From contig DYIL01000028.1 of the NCBI GenBank assembly GCA_020723665.1, positions 1 to 44,315 on the forward strand: a DNA stretch of 44,315 bases, read 5' to 3'. How positions within the stretch are numbered: the first letter of the stretch is position 1; each line of letters begins with the position of its first letter. Below, piece after piece: positions 1 to 10,067 of this stretch. This DNA is from Methyloversatilis universalis (GTDB lineage: Bacteria; Pseudomonadota; Gammaproteobacteria; Methylococcales; Methylococcaceae). The position numbers and the translations under genes are program-made. Under the pieces are notes generated by a model. The model saw only the letters and a program-made list of their open reading frames with translations, was not told the origin of the DNA and ran no database searches.

Positions 1-271
1 CGTCGACGATTTGCCTTTCAGACAGCGTGACTTCCACATCAGTGCCTCATGGTTTAAGGCCGCCCGCCTCTTGGCCACTTGACCCTCCTCGAGTGCTGTC
101 CCCGGTATGACGACAACCAATAGGGTAAGGGGAAATTGCGTCTATATGCTCAGAAATCCACTCGGCTTTGCTCTATCGCCTCCCCGAACGCAAGCCTTTG
201 AGCCCACCGCCCTGTTAGTGCCGCCCGCGAAAGGGCGTTGATGAAACATCCCGGCTAAATCTCTAGCGTTC
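1..271. other. Left-edge stretch, possible partial ORF on minus strand
   Basis: No complete gene is visible. On the minus strand a short open frame begins with GTG at 37 and runs off the left edge; it would read MEVTLSERQIVD, and GAGG lies about six bases upstream of the GTG. That is too little to name. The rest, up to the end of the YcgR-type gene, holds no frame or repeat I can support. Confidence 0.2.
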
Positions 272-1015
272 TCAGCGCAATAGGCCGTCCTGGCGTTTCT
301 TCTGCAATTCGACCGCATATATGAATTTCTGGAGGATGATTTCGAAGTTTCGGCCGACGCCGCGGAAGGCACACCCCACCCGCTGACCGGTCGGCGGATT
401 GGCCCACGTCATCGGCACCTTGTTGCGTACCTCGAGACCGAGCATCACTTCGCCGTGGCCAGGCAAGATTAGTCTGCAGTCTTCGAGAATGCATCCCACG
501 GTGAACGAATCTCCTATCCTATGGGCTTTGTCGATCAGAGCCAGCCCAGAAAGGCTGATGTCGGCGATGGCGAACTCCTCGCGCTTGCCGTCTAGGCCGA
601 TCACGCACTTCGCCGGCATGGCGACCGGAATCGCCACCCGGTAGAACTTCCGCTGCTGCCGCCAGTACATGGAGTCCGGGATCGCGGCCGCAAGTACGGT
701 CTGCCCGTTCAGGATCGCTTCGACCAGCCCGGTCAAGACAAACCGGCTTTGGATACCGTCGACTTGCCCGCGGAACACGACCTGTTCCGCCGCCAGCAAG
801 GTCCGATTGACGGCGGGGTTCCCGCTCTGATCCAGGACGACCAAACCTTTTTCCGGCATCACCTCCACGACCGTCGTCACATAACTCAGGCTTTTTCCAT
901 CCGGTTGAGCGCTCAACAGACATTTTTTCGTTTGCATCAGCTTGAGTTTTTCGATGATTTCGCCCCGGCTTCTTAGAACATATCCGCCTGGACTTTCATT
1001 GATGTCGGCTGGCAT
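272..1015 (-). CDS. YcgR-type PilZ-domain c-di-GMP-binding protein
   Basis: This is a 247-residue cytoplasmic protein with the two-domain layout of YcgR: an N-terminal beta-rich YcgR region (about residues 15-110) and a C-terminal PilZ domain (about 117-240). The PilZ c-di-GMP contacts are present: an RxxxR motif at R122-R126 (RKFYR) and D152-x-S-x-x-G157. Members of this family bind c-di-GMP and slow the flagellar motor in enterobacteria, but related proteins act on other outputs, so the brake role is inferred. No flagellar gene is nearby. A GGDEF protein that could make c-di-GMP is encoded at 12.1-13.4 kb. The start has no strong ribosome-binding site, and mobA lies 138 bp upstream on the same strand. 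Confidence 0.85.
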   Translation of the reverse strand: MPADINESPGGYVLRSRGEIIEKLKLMQTKKCLLSAQPDGKSLSYVTTVVEVMPEKGLVVLDQSGNPAVNRTLLAAEQVVFRGQVDGIQSRFVLTGLVEAILNGQTVLAAAIPDSMYWRQQRKFYRVAIPVAMPAKCVIGLDGKREEFAIADISLSGLALIDKAHRIGDSFTVGCILEDCRLILPGHGEVMLGLEVRNKVPMTWANPPTGQRVGCAFRGVGRNFEIILQKFIYAVELQKKRQDGLLR

Positions 1016-1080
1016 GGGTCGCTATTAAAAAAGGCCGTTGTCACATCCGAGCTTAGGCCTATTCTCATTAGGCCGTCTAC

Positions 1081-1103
1081 CCTGACCCTGTTGAAGGGTC
1101 AGG
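1081..1103. terminator. Perfect 9-bp hairpin between mobA and the YcgR-type gene
   Basis: CCTGACCCT (1081-1089) and AGGGTCAGG (1095-1103) form a perfect stem around a five-base loop. It lies just beyond the mobA stop in the direction of mobA transcription. There is no T-run, so termination is only a possibility. The flanks (TAGGCCTATT, CCGGAATAGG) look like degenerate remains of the REP-like repeats found elsewhere in the window. Confidence 0.4.
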
Positions 1104-1153
1104 ACCGCCCGGAATAGGCTGTTATTGGTCATTCGTATGCCATAACGATCGGC

Positions 1154-1777
1154 CTACAGACCGATCGGAGCCGTAGCGCCCGTCGATATCGTGTTCTCCA
1201 GCGCCGCCAACTCCTCCGGCGTGTTGATGTTGGCGAACAACTCCGGGTGATCGCTGAAATCGGCCAAGGCCAATCTGTGCTGCTCGAACCAGAGGTCGAT
1301 CTTACGTTGACCTTTGGCCAGGTAGCGATCCAGGCTGTCCGCGAGGCATCGTTCGGCCAATAGGAAAACCGGGTGTAGACGCTCGCCGTCGTGAGCGGCG
1401 CAAAGTTCCGCTCCGGTCTCCTGCATCGTGCGGCACAACCTCTCCAGAAGCTGCCCCGTCACCAGCGGCGAATCACAGGGCACGGTTAGGACATAGGGCG
1501 TTTCCGCCGCACGCATGGCGCTCAGCAAGCCGGCCAGAGGTCCGTCGAAGCTATCGGTTCGATCGGACACCACGGGATAACCGAAACGCGCGTACGCTTC
1601 CCGGTTCCGGTTGGCGTTGATCAGAATATGCGCGGCGACCGAGTCCAGGGCCTCCAGGGCATAGCTCGCAAGCGGGCTGCCCCTGAAGCGGATCAGCCCT
1701 TTGTCTTGGCCTCCCATCCGTCGCCCGCGACCGCCGGCCAGGATTACTCCGGTTATTTTTGCTCTCTCTAAAATCAT
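1154..1777 (-). CDS. mobA: Molybdenum cofactor guanylyltransferase MobA
   Basis: MobA joins GTP to molybdopterin to form the guanine dinucleotide cofactor used by DMSO-reductase-family enzymes. The 207-residue protein has the family's N-terminal nucleotide-binding signature (GVILAGGRGRRMGGQDKG, about residues 10-27), the downstream DRTDSFDGPLAG segment and the PCDSPLV motif. The length is normal for the family. It is divergent from the lipoprotein gene at 1823 with a 45 bp gap. No molybdoenzyme or other moa/moe gene is visible, so it is a stand-alone housekeeping copy. The start used is the first ATG; the ribosome-binding site is weak. Confidence 0.93.
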   Translation of the reverse strand: MILERAKITGVILAGGRGRRMGGQDKGLIRFRGSPLASYALEALDSVAAHILINANRNREAYARFGYPVVSDRTDSFDGPLAGLLSAMRAAETPYVLTVPCDSPLVTGQLLERLCRTMQETGAELCAAHDGERLHPVFLLAERCLADSLDRYLAKGQRKIDLWFEQHRLALADFSDHPELFANINTPEELAALENTISTGATAPIGL

Positions 1778-1822
1778 GATGATAAGCTAAAAATCGAGTT
1801 TCGACACTTTGCCGCTTAGGGT

Positions 1823-2281
1823 ATGCGTCTATTTTCAGGTTCGATCGTCGCGCTGCTCCTGATTATCCTGCTGGGGTGCACCGCTCAGAAACAACCCGAG
1901 CGCCTGTATTATCAAGCCGAGACCACTAAACCGTATCAGGACGTACTGGCCGAGCTGGAGCTCGCCATCACCGAACGGAATTTCCGCATCACCGGCCATA
2001 ACAAGATCGGCAGCGTGATCCGGGAGCGCGAGAACATCGGCTTTCCCGATTACGACACCATCCAGTTCTGCAATCTCACGCTGGCGCGCGAGATGCTGGA
2101 AATTTCGCCCGAATCGATCATCTACATGCCCTGCAATGTGGCCGTCCGTTCCGAGAACGGCAAAGTCATCGTGACCACGCATTTGCTGCCGACCCGTTCG
2201 CCTAATCCGAGAATGAACGAGTTCGCCCGGAAAATGAATGAAAAACTCAAACAAATCGTGGACTTCGCAGTCGAAGACTGA
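1823..2281 (+). CDS. DUF302-family lipoprotein
   Basis: This is a 152-residue protein with a signal peptide ending in a lipobox, L16-L17-G18-C19, so it is probably lipid-anchored in the periplasm. The rest matches the DUF302 fold in pattern: a central segment on independent resolution of short alpha/beta elements (YQDVLAELELAITERNFRI, then a stretch around CNLTLAREMLEISPE, then MPCNVAVRSENGKVIV). The biochemical function of DUF302 proteins is not established. Another lipoprotein gene follows 78 bp downstream on the same strand, and the two may be co-transcribed. Confidence 0.75.
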   Translation: MRLFSGSIVALLLIILLGCTAQKQPERLYYQAETTKPYQDVLAELELAITERNFRITGHNKIGSVIRERENIGFPDYDTIQFCNLTLAREMLEISPESIIYMPCNVAVRSENGKVIVTTHLLPTRSPNPRMNEFARKMNEKLKQIVDFAVED

Positions 2282-2359
2282 ACTTCATGAGTTGGACGTT
2301 CCGATTGCGCTGCACTATCATGTAGCGATTTTGCGACAGGCTTACGAGAACGACTCAGC

Positions 2360-2782
2360 ATGAAAATATCCGATTTCCTCTTGAAACCCCATTGGGCCGC
2401 AACGATCACCGTCCTGATTCTGGCGGCCGGCTGCCGTTCCACGCCCCCCGCGTCCCAAACGGAAGCAACGGCGACCAATGATTTTCCCACGCTGGCCAGG
2501 GTAGAATACGTCCTCCAGTGCATGGAGGAGCACGGAGGACAGAATTACAACAATCTCTATCACTGCACCTGTGCCGTCGATAAGATCGCGAGCCGGATGA
2601 GCCACGACGAATTCGTCCAGGCGCAGACTTTCACTTATGGATTCAACATGGCCGGCGAACGCGGCGCGGAATTCCGGGACCCGCCGGAATCTGCAAAACT
2701 GCGCGAAAAGTACAAGGAAGTGACGAAATACGCTCAGGAAGCATGTTTTCCAGCCAGTGCCAATAAAGACGCGAAGAAATAA
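2360..2782 (+). CDS. Small cysteine-containing lipoprotein, unknown function
   Basis: I do not recognise a named family. The 140-residue protein has an N-terminal hydrophobic segment ending in the lipobox L21-A-A-G-C25. The mature part holds four further cysteines in the pattern QCMEEHGG ... YHCTCAVDKIA ... EACFP, together with a GERG motif. The spacing suggests two disulphides or a metal/haem-free redox site in the periplasm, but this is inference. There is no CXXCH, so it is not a c-type cytochrome. It lies directly after the DUF302 lipoprotein and is convergent with lhr. Confidence 0.7.
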   Translation: MKISDFLLKPHWAATITVLILAAGCRSTPPASQTEATATNDFPTLARVEYVLQCMEEHGGQNYNNLYHCTCAVDKIASRMSHDEFVQAQTFTYGFNMAGERGAEFRDPPESAKLREKYKEVTKYAQEACFPASANKDAKK

Positions 2783-2800
2783 AGGGACAAAGCCGATTTC

Positions 2801-2830
2801 GGTGGGCTATGGCCTCCGGCCTAACCCACC
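2801..2830. terminator. Hairpin between convergent genes
   Basis: GGTGGG (2801-2806) pairs with CCCACC (2825-2830), and inside it GGCC pairs with GGCC around a TCC loop. It sits between the convergent ends of the lipoprotein gene and lhr, where a two-way terminator is expected. Its form also resembles short REP-type palindromes that occur in intergenic DNA. No T-tract follows. Confidence 0.5.
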
Positions 2831-2852
2831 CGACATGCTTACAGTCGCATCC

Positions 2853-5800
2853 TTAAGATGCCGAACCGAGATAAGCCCGCAGTTGCGGCGGGATCGTCCG
2901 CTGCGTCAGCCGGTTCTTGAATTCCCATTCCCGGTGTTTTTCTACCGAAACCAGGAATTGCGTTTCCTTGCCGACGTGCAGGGCGGTCGGAATGCCGCCT
3001 TGGAACAGCACGCGGTTGCCGGGAAGCGCGGGGATTTTCGTACCGGGCGTGACGATGCCGACGAGATTCAGCGGATCGACGGCGCTGAGCGTGATCAGGG
3101 TTTCCGTGTCTTGCTCCTTGCGCACCGCGCGCAGGGTCTCCACCGCCTCGGGTAAAGCGAACTGTTCGCCGAAATGTCCGGCCACGAAGCGTCCGCCGCG
3201 TATTTCGCCGCGGGCTTCTAGGCGCCGGTAAATGCGTAGCAGGTCCTGCCAAGGCGGAGCGACCGTCTCGCGCGCCAACAACACCCGGAACACGACGCCA
3301 TAACGCTTGAGCAGCATGCCGGCGACATGCTCGGCGGCTTCCTGATCGGCCGGCTCGGACGGGCTTTCGTCAATCCGCGGCGGCGGCTGAACCAGCGTCC
3401 AGCGTCCGGCTTCCGCCATTCCGAAGGAAAGCCCCCGATAGCGCTGCTTTTTCTGTTCCGGGATCAGTAGGGCGCGCAGTCCCCTGAAACTGTCCGAGGC
3501 GACCCACCCGCTGGCCACCAACTCCGCCAGTATGTTTTCGAGTTGAGTCGGAAGTAGACCGGCCCACTGGGCCAGTTCTTCGAAGAAGAGCGCGCCGCGG
3601 GAGCTCAAAATATCGGCCACGCGCTGCGCGGCGGGCGACAAATCGGTCAACTCGCGCGCGGCGGCGAACTGTCGCCAGTAGGAGAGATGACGCCGGCCGA
3701 CGAGTGCCATGGGCGAGGATTTTACGGGTCCTTGCCCGCCTTTGGCGGCGGAAAGTCGGGTCCAGACGATCTTGCCCGAAAGGCAGAGGCCATCGAGCCA
3801 GGCCGGGTCGTAGTCGGCAATCCGTGCCGGCAGCAGATCGCCTTCCCAGGCGACCGCGGCCGCCTCGAAGCCTTCCAGTTGGGCCAGGATCGCCGCGAGC
3901 GCCTGTGCGCCCTGCATACGGCTCTCGGGATGCACGTGCTGCCAGCGGAACAGGAAGCGCATGAAGTCGGCGCCGGAAACCGGTTCGATTTCCTGGCGCA
4001 GCCGGTTGATGGTGTAGCGATGGATGCGCGCCAGCAAGCGTCTCTCGCACCATTCTTCGGCACGGCTTCCCGGCGTGTACGATCCGCGCAGAACGAAGCC
4101 TTCGGTTTGTAACGCCGAGAGAGCGGCCTCGATGCGCGTGACCGGGAGGTCCAAGGCTTCCGCTAGTTCCGCCGCGGTGACCGGCCCGGTGCAGTCGATG
4201 CGCGCGCGGACGATTTCTTTCAGTGCGTCTTCCGGCGTCCAGCTTTGCTCCTGATAGTCCGGCGGCAGTCGTGCGGCATAAGAGATGCGGGCGGACGAGG
4301 AGCCGTCGGCCTGCGGATACAACGCCCGGAACTGCGGCAAGCGCTCGGCCGCGATCCAGACCGTGCCGGTCGTGCCGACCAATTCCGCCACGCGGCCCTG
4401 GCGTTTCAATTCGCGAAAAAGTCCCCCCCAGCCGAGTTTTGCTTCGGATTGCCGGAGAAAGCCCAGCATCTGCAAGGCATCGTGCAACTCGTCGGCATTG
4501 GCCGCTTCGGGCCAGGCTTCTTGCCGCACCCGGTCGATCGCCGCCTGATCGAGGCGGCCGAGGTCCGCGGCTTCCGAAGGATCGAGCCAGCGGCGGCTGG
4601 CCACCGCGCGGGTCCGGCGTTCTTCCAGGGGCGCGCCGTCGAGGAAGCTGTAAACCTTGGAGTTGACGATTTCGGCGGCGAGCGGCGAGGGCTCGGTCAG
4701 GTCACGGCATACCACGCGGATTGCGCCGCTTTCGATCGCGTCGATCACCTCGATCAACCGGTCGATGTCCATGGCCTCGGTCAGGCAATCGTGCACGGTC
4801 TGGTTGACCAGCGGATGGTCCGGCACCTCCCGGTCACCGACGATGTTTTCGAAGCATGCGAGCTGGTCGGGAAACACCGCGGTGACCAGGTCTTCCGCCT
4901 GCATGCGGAGGAGATAGGGGGGCGTCTTGCGGCCGCCCTGGAAGCGCTTGAGCGCCAGCGAACAGACCGCGTTCCAGCGCCAGCGCACGGTGAACATCGG
5001 GGCCGCGAGCAGCGCTTGCACCAATAGATCGCGCACGGTGGCGGTGTTCAGAAAGCGCGTGACGTCCTCCAGCGGAAAGCTTTGCGAAGTGCCTAAGGAG
5101 AGAATGATGGCGTTCTCGGTGGCGGCGGCTTGAAGCTCGAAGTTGAAGGTGCGGCAGAAGCGCTTGCGTAAGGCGAGTCCCCAGCCGCGATTGACCCGGC
5201 TGCCGTAGGGCGCGTGAATGATGAACTGCATCCCCCCCGATTCGTCGAAAAAGCGCTCGAATACCAGGGTATCCAAGGTGGGCAGCGTGCCCAGGGCCAG
5301 CTTGGCCGCGGCGAGATAATTGACGGCCTGCACTGCGGCCAGAGGCGAAATGCCGACCTCGTTTTCGAGAAATGCGCGGGCGGCGGGAAGGTCCAGATTC
5401 CGGTCTGGCTTTGCTTCGCCGGGAACGGCTGTCGCCTTATCCCGGCCTACAACCGGCAAGCTGTCATCGGACCTGTAGGCCGGAATAAGCGAAGCGTTTC
5501 CGGCGAACTCCGCTACAACGGCAGCCTCGTTGCGACCGTTCCCCTCCAGCCGCTCCTCGATTTCCCGCCGCAGCCGCGACAGCGCGTAAGACAACTCATG
5601 CGTCCGTCCCGGCGCTTCGCCGAACCAGAACGGAATGCTGGGCGGCTGATGGCGGGCGTCCTCGACGCGCAGGGTGCCGGCTTCCAAGCCCAGGACCCGC
5701 CAGCTCGCGTTGCCGAGCTGGAAAATGTCGCCGGCCAGGCTTTCGATGGCGAAATCCTCGTCCACGGTGCCTATGAATTCCCCCGAGGGTTCCAGGATCA

Positions 5801-7295
5801 CGCGGTACTCGGCGTTGTCCGGGATCGCTCCGCCGCAGGTCACGGCGGTGAGTCTCGCTCCGCGACGGGCCCTGAGGCGCTTGTGGATGCCGTCCCGGTG
5901 TACGTACGCACCGCGCGCGCCGCGCCGAGTACTGAATCCTTCCGCCAGCATTTTGACGACCTCGTCGAACTCCTTTCGGCTCAGATCCCGGTAGGGATAA
6001 GCGCGGCACACGGTGCGGTAAAGCTCGTCCTCGGACCAATCCTCCGCGGCCACCATCGCCACGATCTGCTGGGCCAGGACGTCCACCGGTTTCTGCGGCA
6101 TGACCAAACGATCCAGTTCGCCTCGGCGCACTGCGTCGATCAGGGCGATGCACTCGACGAGATCGTCCCGGCTGACGGGAAACAGCCGGCCCTTGGGCAA
6201 GCCGCCAGCGAAATGTCCGGAACGGCCGACCCGCTGCAGGAACGTGGCGATCGAGCCGGTGGTGCCGAGTTGGCAAACCAGGTCTACGTCGCCCACGTCG
6301 ATGCCGAGTTCCAAAGAGGCCGTGGCGACCAACGCTTTCAGCTTGCCGGTTTTCAAGCGGTGTTCGGCAGACAGGCGCTGTTCCCGCGACAGGCTGCCGT
6401 GGTGCGAGGTGATATGCTCCTCGCCCAGCCGCTCGCTCAGGGCGCGGGCCACCCGTTCAGCCAGGCGGCGCGTGTTGACGAAGATCAGCGTGGTCTGGTG
6501 CGCTTCGATCAAGGCCGTCATACGGTCGTAGATTTCCTTGGCCGCCTGCTGGGACAGCACCGCTTCGAGCGGCGAATCGGGCAATTCGATGGCAAGGTCG
6601 AGCCGGCGCCGGCGGCCAGTGTCGATGATGCGGCAATCGGCCCCGCCGGTCAGAAAGCGTGCGACCGATTCGATGGGATTCTGGGTTGCGGAAAGACCGA
6701 TACGGGTAAGGCGGTGCTCGACCAGGCGTTCCAGGCGTTCCAGCGACAAGGCGAGGTGCGACCCGCGCTTGCTACCCACGACTGCGTGGATTTCGTCGAC
6801 GATTACCGTGCGCACGGTTTTCAGCATGCGCCGGCCGCCCTCGCTGGTGAGCAGGATATAAACCGACTCGGGCGTGGTCACCAGGATATGGGGCGGATGC
6901 TTGCTCATGGCCGCCCGCGCCAGCGCCGGAGTGTCGCCGGTTCGGACCTCTGAGCGGATTGCCACGTCGGTCGAGCCGAGCTCGAACAGCTTGGCGTTGA
7001 TGCCGTCCAGCGGCGCTTCGAGGTTCTTGTGGATGTCGTTGCTCAGCGCTTTGAGCGGCGAGATGTAGAGCACGCGGGTTTCTTCCGGCAAGCCGAAGAC
7101 TTCGCCTTCCCGGACCAGGTCGTCGATGGCGGCCAAGAACGCCGCGAGGGTTTTGCCGGAGCCGGTGGGCGCGGCAATCAGCGTGTGCCGGCCGGATTTG
7201 ATGGCGTCCCAGGCCTCGGTCTGGCAGTCGGTGGGCACGGGAAAGGTATCGCGGAACCAGGCCGAGACGGCGGGATGAAAGCGGTCGAGGATCAT
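2853..7295 (-). CDS. lhr: Large ATP-dependent helicase Lhr
   Basis: This is a 1480-residue superfamily 2 helicase close in length to full Lhr (about 1,500 residues). The N-terminal core has Walker A (APTGSGKT, about residues 41-48), the Walker B/DEIH box (VDEIHAV), the SAT-type motif III (GLSATQNP) and a second RecA domain with VGRSGH. A winged-helix and Lhr core region follow, and a long C-terminal domain completes it. Lhr proteins unwind RNA:DNA and DNA forks in repair; the C-terminal domain relates to uracil-DNA glycosylase activity in some members. Residues about 596-631 are encoded by a REP-like inverted repeat (5418-5504) that leaves the frame open. It is divergent from the histidine kinase gene across a 231 bp gap. 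Confidence 0.93.
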   Translation of the reverse strand: MILDRFHPAVSAWFRDTFPVPTDCQTEAWDAIKSGRHTLIAAPTGSGKTLAAFLAAIDDLVREGEVFGLPEETRVLYISPLKALSNDIHKNLEAPLDGINAKLFELGSTDVAIRSEVRTGDTPALARAAMSKHPPHILVTTPESVYILLTSEGGRRMLKTVRTVIVDEIHAVVGSKRGSHLALSLERLERLVEHRLTRIGLSATQNPIESVARFLTGGADCRIIDTGRRRRLDLAIELPDSPLEAVLSQQAAKEIYDRMTALIEAHQTTLIFVNTRRLAERVARALSERLGEEHITSHHGSLSREQRLSAEHRLKTGKLKALVATASLELGIDVGDVDLVCQLGTTGSIATFLQRVGRSGHFAGGLPKGRLFPVSRDDLVECIALIDAVRRGELDRLVMPQKPVDVLAQQIVAMVAAEDWSEDELYRTVCRAYPYRDLSRKEFDEVVKMLAEGFSTRRGARGAYVHRDGIHKRLRARRGARLTAVTCGGAIPDNAEYRVILEPSGEFIGTVDEDFAIESLAGDIFQLGNASWRVLGLEAGTLRVEDARHQPPSIPFWFGEAPGRTHELSYALSRLRREIEERLEGNGRNEAAVVAEFAGNASLIPAYRSDDSLPVVGRDKATAVPGEAKPDRNLDLPAARAFLENEVGISPLAAVQAVNYLAAAKLALGTLPTLDTLVFERFFDESGGMQFIIHAPYGSRVNRGWGLALRKRFCRTFNFELQAAATENAIILSLGTSQSFPLEDVTRFLNTATVRDLLVQALLAAPMFTVRWRWNAVCSLALKRFQGGRKTPPYLLRMQAEDLVTAVFPDQLACFENIVGDREVPDHPLVNQTVHDCLTEAMDIDRLIEVIDAIESGAIRVVCRDLTEPSPLAAEIVNSKVYSFLDGAPLEERRTRAVASRRWLDPSEAADLGRLDQAAIDRVRQEAWPEAANADELHDALQMLGFLRQSEAKLGWGGLFRELKRQGRVAELVGTTGTVWIAAERLPQFRALYPQADGSSSARISYAARLPPDYQEQSWTPEDALKEIVRARIDCTGPVTAAELAEALDLPVTRIEAALSALQTEGFVLRGSYTPGSRAEEWCERRLLARIHRYTINRLRQEIEPVSGADFMRFLFRWQHVHPESRMQGAQALAAILAQLEGFEAAAVAWEGDLLPARIADYDPAWLDGLCLSGKIVWTRLSAAKGGQGPVKSSPMALVGRRHLSYWRQFAAARELTDLSPAAQRVADILSSRGALFFEELAQWAGLLPTQLENILAELVASGWVASDSFRGLRALLIPEQKKQRYRGLSFGMAEAGRWTLVQPPPRIDESPSEPADQEAAEHVAGMLLKRYGVVFRVLLARETVAPPWQDLLRIYRRLEARGEIRGGRFVAGHFGEQFALPEAVETLRAVRKEQDTETLITLSAVDPLNLVGIVTPGTKIPALPGNRVLFQGGIPTALHVGKETQFLVSVEKHREWEFKNRLTQRTIPPQLRAYLGSAS
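5418..5504. repeat. REP-like inverted repeat inside lhr
   Basis: The left arm at 5418-5450 (starts GCCGGGAACGG, ends TCCCGGCCTAC) is an imperfect reverse complement of the right arm at 5475-5504 (starts GTAGGCCGGAATAAGC, ends GTTTCCGGC). About 24 bases separate the arms. The same arm sequences recur in the intergenic copy at 39845-39971. Read through lhr, the element encodes a proline-, alanine- and aspartate-containing linker without a stop codon. Confidence 0.8.
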
Positions 7296-7526
7296 CGAAC
7301 TACGTTACCCCAAAGCGAACGGCAATCTCAATCCGGCTTATCGTCGCGGAAGATTGGCCATCGCTCGGAGCCTAAATCCCTTTGAGTCGATGTTCCGGCA
7401 ATGACGCCTTCAGCCCGATGTATCAGTTTTGTCATGGCGATTTTGTTCGAGGTGTCGTATTTTCCGCAACAGATATCGGCGCTTCGGTATTATCCGGACA
7501 GATTCTGATCGATAAAGGCGGTTTCC

Positions 7527-9476
7527 TTGCGCAGACTTCCGATCAAACGAGTTTTGACGAACGGTTATGTCGTAGCGGTAATCGCGACAGCAATCATAGC
7601 GATTATCCACTATCTTCTGCTGCCGCTTTTTACGGGATCGCCGCCTTTGCTCCTCTTCCTGCTCGGGGTGGCTTTTGCAGCCTGGTACGGCAGCTTTGGG
7701 GCAGGACTTTTCGCCACCGTGTTGAGCACCTTGGCGAGCATCTTCTATTTGATCGAACCTTTCCGGTCCTGGCAGATCGTCGAGCAGAGGGAATGGCTCA
7801 GAACCTTGCTGCTATTGATCGTGGGCAGCGTGCTAAGTCTCATGATTGCGCTAGTGCGCAGAGAGGAAAGAAAGGCATTGACGGAGGTCCTAACACAAAA
7901 GAAACGCCTTGAAGGCGAAATCGTCGAGCGCCAGAAGGCCGAACAGGCGCTGAATGCAGCGCATATCGATGTCGTGAACGAGCGGAACCGGCTCGAAGCC
8001 ATCATGGAAACCTTGCCCGTGGGCGTCGCCATCCTGGACGCCCAAGGCGGCATCATCGGAGCCAATCGGGCCGTCGATCAGGTCTGGGGCGGGCCTTGTC
8101 CGCCGGTGCGCTCGATAGACGACTATGCCGTCTTTAAAGCGTGGTGGGCGGATACCGGTGAGCCGGTCCGGCCGGAGGATTGGGCCCCGGCGCAAGTCTT
8201 GCGAAAGGGCGAGCCGGTGGTCGGGCAGCTGATGGAAATTCTGAGGTTCGACGGTGTCAGGGCGATCGTCCATAACAGCGCCGCACCTATCCGCGACTCG
8301 AAGGGCCGCATTGTGGGCGCCGCGGTGGTGGTCATGGACATCAGCGAAAGCGTCAAGCGGGAGCAGGCTTTGCGGGAAAGCGAAGAGCGGTACCGATTGG
8401 CGATCGATGCCGCGCAGATGGGTACCTGGGATTGGGATCTCGACAGCCGGAAAGTCGTGGGGAATCCTCGTCATGCCGCGCTTTTTGGCTACCCGCCCAA
8501 GGAGACGGTGATGGACGAAGGAATGATTTCCGATCGGATACATCCGGAGGACTTGTTGCATGTCGCGGCCGCCGTCGACGAGGCGAGGGAGCGTCATTCC
8601 CGCTATGACTGCGATTTCCGCATTGTCTGGCCGGACGGTTCGGTTCGATGGGTTTCGTCGATCGGGGATTTCCACTATGACGCCCATGGTATTCCGGTAC
8701 GCATGATCGGAGTGCTGCGGGACATTACCGACCGTAAACAGGCGGAGGAAGCGCTACGCGAAGCCGACCGGCAAAAGAACGAATTCATCGCCATGCTCGG
8801 GCACGAACTCCGAAATCCGTTGGCGCCGATCCGAAACGCGGTTCAGGTCATGCGCAAGATCGATACCCCCGATCCCAAGCTGCAATGGGCGCGCGATGTC
8901 ATGGACCGGCAGCTCGATCATCTGGTGCGATTGGTCAACGATTTATTGGATGTTTCGCGGATCGTACAGGGCAAGCTCACGCTTCAAACGACCCTGGTCG
9001 ATCTTGCGAAGGTCATTACCCAAGCCGTCGAAACCAGCCAGCCGCTGATCGATTCGAGACACCACACGCTTACGGTCACGATGCCGGAAGGCCCGATTTA
9101 TCTCGAAGGCGACGAAGTGCGCTTGGTTCAGGTCATTTCGAATCTCCTCGACAACGCCGCCAAATATACGGCAGAAGGCGGCCGCATCTGGCTTACCGCA
9201 GTCGCCGAAAACGGGAAAGCGATCATTTCCATCCGCGATACCGGCGAAGGTATTTCAAGCGCTTTGCTGCCCCATTTGTTCGACGCGTTCACCCAGGCCA
9301 CTCGAACGCTGGACCGCAGGCAAGGCGGCCTTGGACTCGGCTTGATGATCGTTCAAAAGATCGTCGAGATGCATGGCGGGCAGGTCGAGGTCAAAAGCGA
9401 AGGACTCGGCAAAGGCAGCGAATTCGTGATCCGATTGCCGCTGTGCGAGCAGGTGTGCGTGGTTCCGAGGACATAG
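7527..9476 (+). CDS. Membrane sensor histidine kinase with two PAS domains
   Basis: This is a 649-residue orphan sensor kinase. Residues about 10-112 carry four hydrophobic segments of the KdpD-like DUF4118 type (AWYGSFGAGLFATVLSTL). A coiled-coil linker follows, then a PAS domain (about 155-280) and a PAS_3 domain (about 290-410, ending in the usual DITDRKQAEEALREAD). The HisKA phospho-acceptor is H426 in LGHELRNPLAP. The HATPase domain has the N box (NLLDNAAKY) and G boxes (DTGEGIS, GLGLGLMIV). The TTG start is favoured by AAAGGCGG just upstream. No receiver domain or response-regulator gene is adjacent, so the partner and signal are unknown. Confidence 0.9.
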   Translation: MRRLPIKRVLTNGYVVAVIATAIIAIIHYLLLPLFTGSPPLLLFLLGVAFAAWYGSFGAGLFATVLSTLASIFYLIEPFRSWQIVEQREWLRTLLLLIVGSVLSLMIALVRREERKALTEVLTQKKRLEGEIVERQKAEQALNAAHIDVVNERNRLEAIMETLPVGVAILDAQGGIIGANRAVDQVWGGPCPPVRSIDDYAVFKAWWADTGEPVRPEDWAPAQVLRKGEPVVGQLMEILRFDGVRAIVHNSAAPIRDSKGRIVGAAVVVMDISESVKREQALRESEERYRLAIDAAQMGTWDWDLDSRKVVGNPRHAALFGYPPKETVMDEGMISDRIHPEDLLHVAAAVDEARERHSRYDCDFRIVWPDGSVRWVSSIGDFHYDAHGIPVRMIGVLRDITDRKQAEEALREADRQKNEFIAMLGHELRNPLAPIRNAVQVMRKIDTPDPKLQWARDVMDRQLDHLVRLVNDLLDVSRIVQGKLTLQTTLVDLAKVITQAVETSQPLIDSRHHTLTVTMPEGPIYLEGDEVRLVQVISNLLDNAAKYTAEGGRIWLTAVAENGKAIISIRDTGEGISSALLPHLFDAFTQATRTLDRRQGGLGLGLMIVQKIVEMHGGQVEVKSEGLGKGSEFVIRLPLCEQVCVVPRT

Positions 9477-10067
9477 GGGACGGTGAGATGCGAACGGCAT
9501 CGCTCTCGAGTGGTGCGCTTCCTGGGAGCGGCGGCAAGCCAACCGTTCCGTTCGGCCGGGTCCCGCCGATTTCCCTCGTTATGCCGTGAACGGCCAACGG
9601 TTTGGGCGTCCGGTCCGGCGTTCGTCTTTTGATTCTGACCGGGCCGGTCTCGTCGGTTCTTTCCGAGTGCGACCCGGGGGGTGCGAACCCGTGAGCCCGA
9701 CGGTTTACCTCCTCAATCATCATCACCGGACCTCGACCTTGGTGCTAAATTTTCCCCGCGAAGCGGCGCCGCTGGATGCGGTGGGCCGAGCGCCCGATAC
9801 TCTGCCTCGGCCGGACGCGAATTACCCGATCCGCCCCGGCGAGGCGAACCCCATCGAGTTCTCGGCGGTCGCCTCAGGAGGCCGATATCGTCCGTTCTGG
9901 TTCGTGGACGATGCCTATGCGGGGGACGGCGCCACGGTCTGCTGGCCGGGAAAACCGGGTCGGCATACCGTCCGCGTCATGGACGATCGGGGCCTTTCGG
10001 CTGCGACGCGTCTACCGGGGACGCCGGCTGAACGATACCGCTCGACGGTTCGGCTGCGCGCAGCCGC
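9477..10067. other. Gap between the histidine kinase gene and ndh
   Basis: This 591 bp holds the PBP1C-like remnant and otherwise no supportable gene. The first 200 bases (9480-9690) show no frame with a family resemblance. No clear terminator for either convergent neighbour was found. Confidence 0.5.
9691..10035 (+). pseudogene. Remnant resembling the C-terminus of penicillin-binding protein 1C
   Basis: One plus-strand frame contains a stretch like the BiPBP_C domain that ends PBP1C: a PRPDANYPI start, then RPFWFVDD, then GRHTVRVMDDRGLSA. In the family this domain reads roughly as P-x-x-G...W-x-V-D-G...G-x-H-x-L-x-V-x-D-x-x-G. No transglycosylase or transpeptidase sequence precedes it, there is no convincing start or signal peptide, and the frame runs on into the 3' end of ndh on the opposite strand instead of stopping where the domain should end. 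A nearby alternative frame does stop at 10031. I read this as a decayed, truncated pbpC fragment. The assignment rests on motif shape alone. Confidence 0.55.

Noticed and set aside
1823..2782. The two lipoproteins as an antibacterial toxin or type VI accessory pair
   Set aside because: Nothing but the lipoboxes and small size suggests it; no secretion gene is nearby.
3370..4053. Long open frames on both strands inside lhr
   Set aside because: They are arginine-rich alternative frames produced by GC-rich codon use of the real gene; none has a start context or family match.
5214..6953. A 579-codon plus-strand open frame opposite lhr
   Set aside because: The opposite strand encodes clear Lhr helicase motifs throughout; the plus-strand reading has no recognisable domain.
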